64,000 nt of DNA from Cyathus striatus (lineage: Eukaryota; Basidiomycota; Agaricomycetes; Agaricales; Nidulariaceae), in the NCBI GenBank assembly GCA_025738555.1, contig JAOVFP010000017.1, positions 1,612,001-1,676,000 on the forward strand. The letters run 5' to 3'. The translations under genes and the position numbers were made by a program. Below the pieces are notes generated by a model. The model saw only the letters and a program-made list of their open reading frames with translations. It was not told the origin of the DNA and ran no database searches. The stretch's first letter is position 1, and each line of letters starts with the position of its first letter. Below, one piece after another: positions 46,652 through 57,304 of the stretch.

Positions 46652-49307
46652 TTACAGACCTAATCGAATCTTGCTGCTACTGCCCACCACTTGGTCACCA
46701 CTAGAATACCTCTTTCGCTTTCCTCTCGCCTGGGGCCGGTCTCTTCTAGTTGTACTATCTTGTGTTATATTTTCCACTACCATGATTGATGGCCTGCCAT
46801 CTACATTGAGTTCAGATGTGCCTTGCAAGTTAGACTCATCTCCTTCGGGCTCATCGTAGATATACGATTCGGATGTACCGGAGGAAGCGTCGTCATCACT
46901 GGTCCCATCCGAAGGTTCCCAGTTGGGCTGAATGTAGTTATTGTATCTTTGCAGACATTCATCATTATCAAATTTCTGTATCTCTATGAGTTTTAAGTAT
47001 CTAATGAGTAAAAGTTCACACACCATTATGAACTCATTTATGTACATCTCTAACTTCTCCATTCTTGGTTTTTGAAGTCCAAATTCTTCCACAGCATTCA
47101 TGAAGGCTATACGGTTGGCTTTTATGTACTGACCTAGAAATTTGAAGGGTGTAGCTGATTCGGTGAGGAGGTGCTTGAATATATGGAAGTAGAGTTCTAT
47201 GGGAAGATTTCTACATGTAGAAGTAAGTATTATGATTTTATATCCATTGCCAATATGAACATACAAATGATTTATTTCCAACATCCATTTCATTAAATAT
47301 TTAATTAGTCTGGAATGATGCAGGCTTTTTTTTTCATAATGCACATAATATGACTGCGCATATGTCCCCATTGTGCCAGAGACACCTAATCCAAGACAAC
47401 AGGACCCATCATCATATAGTTGAAACAGCCAGTTATTCATGGCCAGTAAAAAATCACTCTCTTTATTCATGATGATGACATCTTCCATTGGTAGCTCATA
47501 TGAGTACTTTAGGCGACCCAAGTAGTCACCCCCATGTTTGCCAGCCCACGTCACAGCACCAAAGTCAGAAGAACCACATTCAGCTCTGGTAGGCTAGTCA
47601 ATAGAGTAAATTAAAAGTTAATTCAAACCAAACATAACCTAGCTCACCACATCGCTACAACCAATTGTAACAGACAATATTGCATCTTCAATAAAAATCA
47701 ATTGCTCCCACCATTTGCCATTTTGTGTACCATGGCGGAGTGCATTAATAAAGCAGTTAGGTCCGAATTCATTCATAACCACATCAATCCACTGAGAAGC
47801 AGATGTCATAGTATCAAGCGAGATAATCAAAGACACAATCCACACATTGCAGTTTCAATGTATCTGTTTTCTCAATTGGAGAATTCAAGGGAATATGAGA
47901 CATACACTGTTTAGCCATATAACCATATCTGTATGATCGTTCAATATAAAATTCACCAGCCCTTGATTCATTACTTAGAAAGTCGGTGAATGATGCATGG
48001 AAATATGTGAGTTCCTCAAATAAATACTTGGGAACTTTTATTAAGGAATGTAAATCCACTAGAAGAGTTCTAATTTTCGAAATTGATATTCTTAAAAATC
48101 TTGATATAAATTCTATTCTTTTTGTTTCATTGTCTTTGCAAAAAGAATAAGGGAATATAGTGAAGAGAATAGGGGATATTTCCTCATATCTGATTTGAGC
48201 TGACTTAAGAATAAATGTGTATAGAGCATCAATTTCTGCATAAGAATTTCCTGTCTGAGAATCATCAATATCCAAAATTCTCTCCAATTGTTGCACAGGA
48301 TTGCATCAATGATTAGCAATATACTTGATGACTGTGGCAGGGTATATAAATTGCCCAGAAGCTTTTTCAATGAGTTTCATAATTTGCCATTCTTCAGGCC
48401 ACTGAGTGAAAATGGAAATATCGTGAGTTTTCTTGATCTCATCAAACTTCTCTCAGAAATAGTTCAATATCTTGGTCAGGCTTAAACTGCTCATCCAGTT
48501 CCAGTACAGTACAATGATCAGATACATCCATTCTTTTGAATGTGGTCCGAATTTCAAGCTCGGGTCGACTGAAAATAAGAAAGCGGAACAGAATTCTAGA
48601 ATGCGCTACATTGCTCATAATGCTGTGGATGATATTACACTGAACTTTTGGATCTTGACATTCATCCAAGCCATCAATAATCATACACCAAGACTGCTCT
48701 CACAGATTATTGTTCTTCTGCAAGTAATTTTCCAATGGATCCACAATAAGTTTTTGTATTTGAAATTCCAATGATTTTGAGAATATCTGTGGATCACGTT
48801 CAACGGTATCACAAATTTTCTTTTTAGTTTCATGAATATATGTCGCAAGTTGGTACGCAAGTGTTGGTACCAGCGGGTCTACGGTATTTCTCGTGCTCGA
48901 ATTCCGTGAAAATGCAAAGAATCCACATAGTATATCTTTAATATCTTCTCGTTCTGCAACAGACCGAGAAATCGCGGATTTTCCAGCACCAGCTGGCCCA
49001 TAGATCCACTCAATTTTTTTATTCTTGTTGCTGTCATTTCTAACCCAATCGACAATTTCTTGTTGAACCTTTTCACGTGTACGCGGATGGCACTTAGGTT
49101 GATCAAATGATTCCTTAGAGTTATGCAATGCGCTTGTAGCTATGTGTTTCTGAAGTACATTGAACCCTGATATGTGAACTCGTAAGGTAGTGTATCAACC
49201 TTAACCAAATGTTTAACCTCACCATTATTGATACCTGCGTGAAACTGATTTTCTACTTGAACAAGATGATCAATCCTAATTCCATGGGCCCCTTCGAATG
49301 ATGGCAT
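46652..49307 (-). pseudogene. NACHT-F: recently broken NACHT STAND ATPase
   Basis: Exons 49307-49223, 49166-47648 and 47593-46652. Four lesions lie in exon 2: TGA at 48700-48702 (CGA in E, in NNNLREQSW), a 2-bp deletion at about 48453 in FLREKFDEI, TGA at 48306-48308 (CGA in C and D, in DNHRSNPVQQ), and a 1-bp insertion at about 47818 in DYLADTM. All other motifs are present (GPAGAGKSA, CMIIDGLDEC, FLIFSRPELEI), and exon 3 is open to the usual KRKRYSSGDQVV end. Sequence elsewhere is very close to NACHT-E, so decay is recent. Its promoter TATA box is intact. Confidence 0.88.
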
Positions 49308-49410
49308 CGTTATATAATAGAATGGTATTGGGTGTACCTTGCGGTATCGCTATAGTTATAGTGTAGATGGTGGGAGGTTGGAAAGGGAACGATGATCATA
49401 ACTCCTTCGC

Positions 49411-49418
49411 TATATATA
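49411..49418 (-). promoter_or_regulatory. TATA box of NACHT-F
   Basis: TATATATA 104 bp upstream of the ATG at 49307. Confidence 0.6.
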
Positions 49419-49859
49419 CCATGTCATCGATAACATCATATGAGCACCATCCAATCTCCGCTCGATATTTAAAATTGGACTTTTGTGAGAAACTGTTCGG
49501 GTTTGATCACTGCGGCAGCAGAGCGCCAAACAGGGTGCATGTGCGAAATCGCTCAAGGTACATGTACTGCCTTATCGCAACAACACTTACCAAACCAACG
49601 CTAAACGTCATCTCTTTCATAAAATTTTCAGTTCGTTTACTTCTAAGTATTCCGTTTATATTTAAAATAAACGCATTCGAATTTCGAAGGCATGGAAATG
49701 AAAAATGTTGCACACTATCATGGAGGCACATAACGGCCAATGTCTACTACTAATACTGTTAATATGAGAAGCGATCTATCGATGTGTCAGGCTTAAGCGG
49801 AGCTTCATTGCAGGCTGTGCAGCTCGCTAATAGTAATAAGTCACATGCTGTTTTTCACC
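49419..49859. promoter_or_regulatory. Divergent spacer of unit 5
   Basis: Gene-free spacer with the conserved GCGATCTATCGATGTGTCAG block at about 49770. It ends at the MITE, which is inserted in the ACATGCTGTTTTT...GTTCGAATGG segment continuous in the other units. Confidence 0.45.
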
Positions 49860-49861
49860 TA

Positions 49862-50137
49862 CTGTACTGGAGTGTATGGAGGCAACCGTCACGCATAACG
49901 CTGACCCGGTTGCGTTGCTAAAATCACCCTTCGTCACGCATAACGGAGGCCCGGTTGCTAACGCTGATAGCATGACAAGCTAGTTTTGGACGTAATATCC
50001 GAAAAAAATCGCCAAAAATCGAATTTTGGTTGCCAATTCAGAAATTTGTCACGCAAAATTAAGTCTGGTTGCCAGCGTTGTGCCTGAAAAATCGTGTCAC
50101 GCTCGAAGGTCCGTTGCCTCCATACACTCCAGTACAG
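49862..50137. mobile_element. 276-bp MITE with TA target duplication
   Basis: The ends CTGTACTGGAGTGTATGGAG and its complement form terminal inverted repeats of about 25 bp. TA is present at 49860-49861 and 50138-50139. The interior has no ORF but contains repeated GTCACGCATAACG segments and GGTTGCC motifs. The insertion lies in the divergent spacer, and sister units lack it. The TA target suggests mobilisation by a Tc1/mariner/pogo-type transposase. Confidence 0.85.
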
Positions 50138-50459
50138 TAGTTCGAATGGTTGTATCAATATAACTGTCGCTTCACCCTCCTCTGTTCCTCAGCACCATGT
50201 GCATCAACACCACCGTGTCCTCGTCCCCTACTTTGGGTTTTCAACTTTAAGTCGCATAAAGCTCAAGCCTGTGGAAAGCACCACTCGATCTCGACTGGCT
50301 CTATGATGGATTTTGATTTCGTTATTACTTGGATAATGATGGATTGATATTTGGCTGCCGCTGGTGGAAGAGGGATATGGAAGAATGTATGCGGATAAGG
50401 CCTATATGATCTGGCACAGAGTACATTGCCTTTACTTAAAAGCCAATATGATACTAACT

Positions 50460-52293
50460 CAGGCTCCTAAAACCATCCACTCGACTCGCACTGAGGGGGC
50501 CCCATCCTATTAGCGTAAGACATAATATGTAATAGACAAATACAACCAAATAAAACTCTCCCTCCTCAACACGAGTGAGCGGCTGGCATATTGTCTCCTC
50601 ACGTGATGTAGTCACCGTTCTTTGTGACTTCAGAAATACCAAAGAAATACCCTCGGGTAGAGGTTGAATATAACATCTCGGCTAGCTTTTTTAAATTACG
50701 ATCATTTGCATGTACACAAAATAGATACAGCGTGACAAATAATTCAAATAGTGTAAAATGCTACCCACCACTCGCAATGTCCTCAATATGCTGCAAGAAA
50801 ATGGTATCACAGTTGCAAGCTTTCTATTAGACCTCTTAAGAGACCTGGACCCTATCCTCATACACAGCACACAACTACAATCCCTCACAGAACATGGAAG
50901 CAAGATATTCAGGGCGCTCACAGAACATCCCACCACAGCAAAGATAGCGGAAGAATAAATTGTCGAATCACGAAGCGCATTGAAGTTCTCCTCGCGCCAG
51001 GCTGGTGTCATCGTTGAATGAAAGTATCGGATTTTATCACGTAGAGAGGATGGAAGTCGTCTCTGCAGAAACTTGGCTGCACGTTCGGACTCTTTTGTGT
51101 TGTCAAAGAACACTACGAACTTTGGTGGAGGTTCGTCTCCTTCCTTTGTACCATCAGGAATTAAGAAAGCTAAGTCTTGAAAGCTATTAGCAGGGTACTC
51201 CATCGTCTTCACTTTTAACCATATTTCAGGGCGGTCATTTGTACGAAGGATTTGTTCTGTGTCTTCTGGTGGAAGCTGCAGTATCTTAAAAATGTCCTGC
51301 ATTACAGAATCTGGTAATGTTCCTGTCGTGGTGTAGATGGGTATCTTGTGGGATACAATGTATCGAAGGGAGCCTAAAAGTGAGTATTCTTTTCGAAATG
51401 AACTCCACTGGCTCATGCATTGGCTTTCATCAATAATAAAGTTAAGTATCCGTGCGACTACATTTGGCTTGTCCCAAAGTAGCTGGATGTGCTCGTTTCC
51501 CATTGCCAATTCTGGGCTCATCACCACGACATGGTACTTACCATCCTCAACATCCTACAGTATGTAAGTATGTTTCCCTTGTCAGTTCATACGCATTACT
51601 CACTTTGAATGTCTTTGCAACAGCATTTTCGTGGGATATAGCAATTGCTCTAATATTGGCCTTCTCCAACATCTCAACATTCTGTTTCCCCAGCAGGCTT
51701 AGCGGTGTGATTACAATCGTCATTTTGTCCAGCCCATCTTTTAATGCCATAACCAGTGGAATCCAGAACGACAGTGTCTTCCCAGCACCAGTTGCAGCAC
51801 ATCCTATAACGTGTTTTCCAGAATAGAGAGCCAGTGCTACTTTTATTTGCATCCAGCATGCACGTTTGTTGAACTTCAGCTCCACGAGCCTCCGAATTTC
51901 CTCCAGACCATTTTCGTGGGTTATCTTGCATGCTTTCCTATTGTCGTTTAGTTATTTTGCATGTTCTCTATTGGTCCTCTGCGCTATGTTACTCAACGAT
52001 ACTGTGTTACTTCATGTGACTCAAAAATAATGTGATTACTGTATTGGGCGGCCACAAATGATGGTATTCTCGAAAAATATTGGAATACGCGAGTACCAGT
52101 AATCGCTTGTGAGAGCAATCTGAGGTCACAAAGAACGGTGACTACACCACGTGAGGAGACAATATGCCAGCCGCTCTGTGCGGTAAGGAGGGGAGAGTTT
52201 TATTTGTTTTTATTTGTGCTATTACATATTATGTCTTACGCTAATAGGATGGGGCCCCCCTTACCGCAACGAGAGGGTGGTTTTAGGAGCCTG
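50460..52293. mobile_element. Helicase-carrying TIR element with 9-bp target duplication
   Basis: Terminal inverted repeats of about 175 bp (50460-50638 and 52118-52293) begin CAGGCTCCTAAAACCA. They share GGGGCCCCATCCTATTAGCG and TCACGTG...GTAGTCACCGTTC in inverted form. ATACTAACT flanks both ends exactly (50451-50459 and 52294-52302). P-4 at about 43992 reads GATGCTAACTACGCGTC without the insertion, so this is the empty site. A 9-bp duplication with long TIRs suggests a Mutator-like element; hAT elements make 8 bp. The cargo is a truncated RecQ-like helicase gene and no transposase was found. Confidence 0.9.
50691..51960 (-). pseudogene. RecQ-like superfamily 2 helicase fragment (transposon cargo)
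   Basis: Two exons, about 51960-51604 and 51554-50691, with a 49-nt intron (51555-51603, GTGAGT...TAG) that joins TFK to DVEDGKYHVVVMSPEL in frame. Helicase motifs in order: I (AATGAGKTLSFW), Ia (IVITPLSLLGKQ), II (IIDESQCMSQW, with DESQ in place of DEAH/DEGH), III-like (TTGTLP), IV (KFVVFFDNTKESERAAKF) and FHSTMTPAWREENFNALR. Homology stops near 50960, before the motif V and VI part, and the frame then runs on in unrelated sequence to a stop at 50691. There is no clear start. Helicases of this type are common repeated genes in Agaricomycetes. Here it is an incomplete copy between the element's inverted repeats, without expected activity. Confidence 0.8.
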
Positions 52294-54968
52294 ATACTAA
52301 CTATGCATCACAGATTGCAGTTGGTCTACATTCATATAATTCCGAAGCAAACAACTTCATACGCCCGAGCGTATACTGATGCTCGTCTGAAGGCCCGCTT
52401 CGTCACAACAACATGCACGACTACCCGAGGACTCTAACGCCATCACTTATACGCTGTCCTCTATGGGAAGCAACGACTCTGAGGCTTGTCAACGTAACCA
52501 AGTCCATGGTGTAATTCCGTCTGTTCACCTCCAATTTGCAAATTAGATAATCGTCCACCAATGCAAATCCTCCTCTGAGCATCCTACATCCTCCCCCACA
52601 TCCCTCGAGCCCAGCACATTATACAACTCTTGGAACAACAGCAATCATACAACCCATAGGTCACTTCGGTAAACACTATCATTGACGGACAGTGGTGTTT
52701 ACTTCGGGACCGATGGCAGTGAAGGAGGGGAGAGTTCTCATACGTGAGCTGTAACCTATGTTCACCTCTTGAATCGCACCTGACATATTAGCAGGTTCTT
52801 AATCATTCTTGGTCCGCAGGTACGCCCGCAACCGTAACTTCCCGGATCTCTTCCAGGTACATGCCTCCAACTAGTCTATTGAAGCTTAAACAACCGCTCT
52901 GACATATTACCAAATACAACTCGCAGCACGTCTACCGTTCCCCTTCTAGCCCCCACAACCTGCGCCCCGCACCTACGCGCTAACTTTCTCCCCTGCCTCC
53001 ACCCTAACTTCTCCACCACCGTGACGTATGAAATATACACAACACGTATGGAAAGCCTTAAGTTCCATCACCCTACTTCCAAGGACCAAATACGATTTGA
53101 CCAGTCTCGGCAGGTGTAGAGGAATGTGATTGACAAGGGGGTTGACGTGCTCTAGAGCAGTTCATGGTGGGGAGGAGAGGCCAAATTCTTAGATTGTACG
53201 TATTATCATTCCTGCCCCCTCTCACCATCTAATATCATATGTAGTACGATAGGATTCCCACCCGTCCTCATAGTTGTCCTGGCCCTCGGATCCCTAGTGT
53301 TTATCCTGCTTGCTGCGATGAAGGATAAAGCACTTTTCGAATCACAAGCGCCGGGGTTCCGAGGACAGGCGGTGGGATGAGGTTTCTAAATATCCTACCA
53401 TAGTTGATGTGCTCAACAGCGTACGGATGCATCTCGAGTTGCGGGTTACGATGGTGGTTACTACCGGCGTGCAGAGCCTGTATCTGTGTTTGGGTCCGCA
53501 ATTCTGAATTCATACGTACGTCGCGCCCTCCACCATCGAGTCAAGTTCTAACTTTCATTACAGGCACGCTATGCATCGCGGACCCTTACTGAGCACGCAC
53601 TCTCCTTTCCTCTTCTCCAGCACGCTCTTCCTCCTCACCACGTCGGTCGTTCTTCGCTTCCCACCCAGTTCCGTCGCAGAGAAACAAAACCGAATTGTTC
53701 TCTTGTAGACGACCACTATCACCTGCATCCTGCCTCTGTTCTACCCAGAATTACGTATTGGTACATGCTGTTGCTCCAATCGATAGTAAGCATTTGACTG
53801 TCAACAACCTGGTGATTCTGGATCAGCGGGAGGAGAGAGGGAGGATGGTACGGGCTGTGTTTGATCGGGAGAGAGGAACTAACGGAGGCATACGCCTACT
53901 CCTTCGTTCTGCGCTTGTGAACTGGAGGAAGGACGAGAGCAGGAAAGTGTGTGCGGTGGTGGCTTTTGCAGATGATGCCGGTCATTCCTGTACAGGTGTC
54001 CCTGGCTGCACAGTTCGTTGTCATGATGCAACCAACGGGCAATCCTATCGTTCGTACGTGTTTCTTGTTCATTCCGGAAACGAACCCAACACTATATACC
54101 TAGCATACGTTAGCGTTAGCTTCATCATGTTCCTCTGCACGCTACCTCGTGCATTGCTTAGCCACTGTACGTCGCAGGAGTCGCATGTGTACTTGGCACC
54201 GCGTACCTTTGTATCATGTTCTCGTTTTCACCCGGGGCACCTATGAGGATTTTGTGGTGCAGCGCGTTGTGCTTGATAGCTCAGATAGCCTACATACGCC
54301 TCCCGATAGCAACAGTTCGACCATTTCAGCAAACGTCTCTCTCAGACCCACTGTACGATAATCACTTGTTCATTACTCCCTTCCACGATGAGTAGTGAGG
54401 TTTGCTGCTCCGATATCAACGGCACCTTGGAAGGACGAATGGCTTCAATATGAATGTAACTAGCGGAGAAGCTAGATGGATAAAAAGACGTGTTAGGATG
54501 AGTTTGGAAGGAGTGTTAAGGCTTTCTATCTGCTTGGATGACGTTGGTGTCGGTGACAAACCTGAAAGGCGGTTTGTGGTTAATGTGGGTGTCGGTGGAT
54601 ATCAATCAAGTACGAGGATAGGGCTCTTTATATGGGGAGCGGGTAGTTACAATGGGGGCTACCACAAGTGTTACACTAGAAAAGCTTTCAGAAGCGAATT
54701 CAAAACCAGGTATACTATATCCAATTGATATCTCTTGATCAAAGAAATCAGTGTATGTGAGTAGTATATAAGTACTCGTGCTCACGAATGACACTGAATG
54801 CCAACCCACAGCGCGATGATTTATAGTGATCAGTTAATTATTATTGCATAAAATTTCCGGAGGTGTGACTAGCGCCTTTACCTCGTACCAACGATTTCAA
54901 TTCGAAGTTTCTCAAACATTATCTGTAGATTAAAGGTAAATATTTCGCAAGCTTTTCAAAGTAATCAT

Positions 54969-55133
54969 TTACCGACCTAATCGAATCTTGCTGCTACTGG
55001 CCGCCACTTGGTCACCACTAGAATACCTCTTTTGCTTTTCTCTTGCCTGTGGCTGATTTATTCTAGTTATACTATCTTGTGTTATATTTTCCACTACCAT
55101 GATTGATGGCCTGCCATCCACATTGAGTTCAGA
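54969..55133 (-). pseudogene. NACHT-G: 3' remnant of a NACHT gene
   Basis: Only the last 50 or so codons survive (SELNVDGRPSIMVVENITQD through KRKRYSSGDQVAASSSKIRL), together with the standard convergent spacer to the left. At 55133/55134 the sequence switches from GAGTTCAGA of the NACHT gene directly into TCCGAGGTACGAAATACG of a protease-like exon. One deletion thus removed the NACHT-G body, the divergent promoter and the N-terminal half of the next protease copy. Confidence 0.9.
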
Positions 55134-57304
55134 CTCCGAGGTACGAAATACGATTCGATACCTTCCATCGACAAACCTAGGCGTGTATTGTGGAGTATGG
55201 TTGAGGTTACGAAGGGCGTTGTAGGTGGTCTTTCTGATTGCGATATCGCCGAGAGGAAAGGGGTGAAGCTGTGTTCTTCGACTGTACGTTTTCCTTCTTC
55301 CGATCCATGTAACTACCATTTTATGGTGTGCCTTATAGTTTTCTCAATCACCTTCGTCAACCAACTCCGAACCCTCCTCACAATCATTGTCGTCTTCCTT
55401 ACGCTCGGGCTCCTGCTCCTCTTGCTCGCTGCAATCAAATACTATACGAAACATGAAGATCGGGTTGACCGTGATGCTTTGTCTCATCATCACCGGGATA
55501 GTCCTTCATTTTCCCCGAGGAGAAGGGATCGTGAACGTCCAACTCATGCTGAGATTCGGAAGAGGGTGACTCGAAAGTTGAATATCGCATTGATGCTGTT
55601 CAAGTTTTTGGTTGCGGTTGTGAGTGCTATGGGTGCACAGGGGTTGCTGGTGCTGGGGTTCGTAATGCTGAATCCATACGTACGCTGCTTTCTTCTCTAT
55701 CAAACCAAGTTCTAACCGTTATCGCAGGCATACTACGCATCAACCCGCTGTCACTCTCATCTCCGCCAGGTCATTCTGCCTCCTCACTACGTCCTTCATC
55801 CCCCGCTTCCCACCTAGCCCTATGGGAGAGAAGCAAAAATACACCGTCCCCATGTACACCCTCACCTGGGTCGTACTACTTCTCTTTACCATCTGCCCGC
55901 GACTGCGTCTCGCAACATACACATTTACAATATGGAGCATTCTATTATTCACAGCCTGTCTAATCGGATACATCGAGCCCGCGATTCTAGCTCGGCACGA
56001 GAGAAGTAGGGAGGGCGAAGGGGACAGGGTTGTACGATTCGAAGAGGCCTTGGATAATATCGACGAAGATATAGCTGTCGATACTGGGTCGGCATTTGAG
56101 CGAGAGAGATGGGGGGAGAGAGAGGATTTAACGGGGCGGACGCCTTTGATTCTTCGTTCTGCGCTTGCTCATCGGAAGGAGCATGGGGAGGAGGGGGTGG
56201 GTGGATTGTGGATTTTGCAGGTGCTGTTGGTTGTTCCTGTGCCTGTGTTTTTGGTTGGGCGGTTGGTTGGGCTGGTGCTGCCAGGGGATAATCCTATGAT
56301 TTGTGCGTGGTCCTTGTTCCTTCTTGGGGCAACGCTGATGTTGTGTATATAGTGTATGCCAGGGTTAGCTGTATCGCTCTCCTTACACTCCCCGTTGTTC
56401 CGTTCGGCTTGAAAATACACCGTGGGGTGCTGTGTGTTGCTGGGCTCGCATACGCACTTAGTACAGCGTACCTCTATATTGCGTTTCCGTTTCCGCCTGA
56501 GACACCTATGGGCGTTACATTGGTACGGCGTATCATGCTCGATGATACTAGTCAACCCCTCCAGACGTCACCGATGGCCCCATTGTGCGTTAATCGTGCT
56601 GTTAGCCATCTGCCGACTACGATGGGCAACGAAGTCCACTATTCAAATAGCACATGTATCTGGGAAGGTCTTATACCTTCGCATAGCGGAAGTAGTTCAG
56701 AGCTATGAGTAGGTGTTAGGGTTAACAAGGTGAACGATACAGCTGTTCGTTTTGCACTGCAGGGGAGGGTACGAGATCGTGTTGGATCGATTTTGCGAGG
56801 GATGTTGATGCTTTTAATGTCCTTGATTCCGACGTTGACGTCGTCCAGGAGGGTATTAGAAAGATAGAGCTGTGGGTCGTGTTAAGATAAGTCTCAGAGT
56901 TCACAATAAGGTAAACAGCTGAGGTGTGGAATACGACGGAGGGAGTGAAAAACATAAGAAAAAGAATAACAAGGCAAAAGAAAGGCAGAAGCAAATATGT
57001 TTTAATATACCCTAATCCATACCATAGGAATGTATCCTTAATCTCGACAGGTCGGATATCTGGTCGGTTCGTGCTTGATGTTTCGTTTGCTGCGGGGAGG
57101 TTGGATGAATGGGTCGGGTGTAAGTGGGCTGAGTATGAGAGTGGGATGGTTGGTTCTGGCGAGGTATTACTAGTTAGCCACATGCAAAACATCACAAACA
57201 TGTCGCAATGCGGATGGTATCCCTCATCCATTTTATTGTGTACTTTGCTAAACCTTCTTTTGCTAACATCGCCTACGATCAATCCGATGAAGCTTGAACA
57301 TTGA
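55134..57304 (+). pseudogene. P-6: protease-like membrane protein lacking its peptidase half
   Basis: Begins at the deletion junction in the exon encoding RGTKYDSIPSIDKPRRVLW and VTKGVVGGLSDCDIAERKG. TM helices follow (VFSITFVNQLRTLLTII, LTLGLLLLLLAAIKYYTKHE), then ERPTHAEIRKRVTRKLN, FLVAVVSAMGAQGLLVLGF, NPYV and an intron. The cytosolic loop has RTPLILRSALAHRKE, and the C-terminal helices read LWILQVLLVVPVPVFLVG and YALSTAYLYIAFPFPPETP. The lumenal tail VSHLPTTMGNEVHYSNST follows, ending GCKWAEYESGMVGSG and stopping at 57302-57304. It matches the C-terminal layout of FXNA/PFF1 proteins well. A solo LTR (56880-57049) interrupts the tail, and an indel after the NPYV intron is shared with P-0. 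Non-functional. Confidence 0.75.
56880..57049. mobile_element. Solo LTR (170 bp) inside P-6
   Basis: Begins TGTTAAGATAAG and ends AATCTCGACA, with GGTCG at 56875-56879 and 57050-57054 as a 5-bp target duplication. P-0 at about 13475 reads GTGGGTCGGATATCTGG without it. It is a different LTR family from the one in P-0. Confidence 0.9.

Larger units (their letters stand above)
50140..54728 (+). pseudogene. P-5: diverged protease-like copy split by the helicase element
   Basis: Paralog of P-4. 50140-50459 carries the first exon (FNFKSHKAQACGKHHSIST). The element at 50460-52293 interrupts, and 52303 onward continues with the exon encoding GLHSYNSEANNFIRP. The TM part (around 53250-53330) and VDVLNSVRMHLELRVTMVVT follow, then the cytosolic loop (RSALVNWRKDESRKVC) and the C-terminal domain GVLRLSICLDDVGVGDKPER and GGYHKCYTRKAFRSEF, ending TISN with a stop at 54726-54728. 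Numerous indels break the frame. Convergent with the NACHT-G remnant. Confidence 0.7.
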
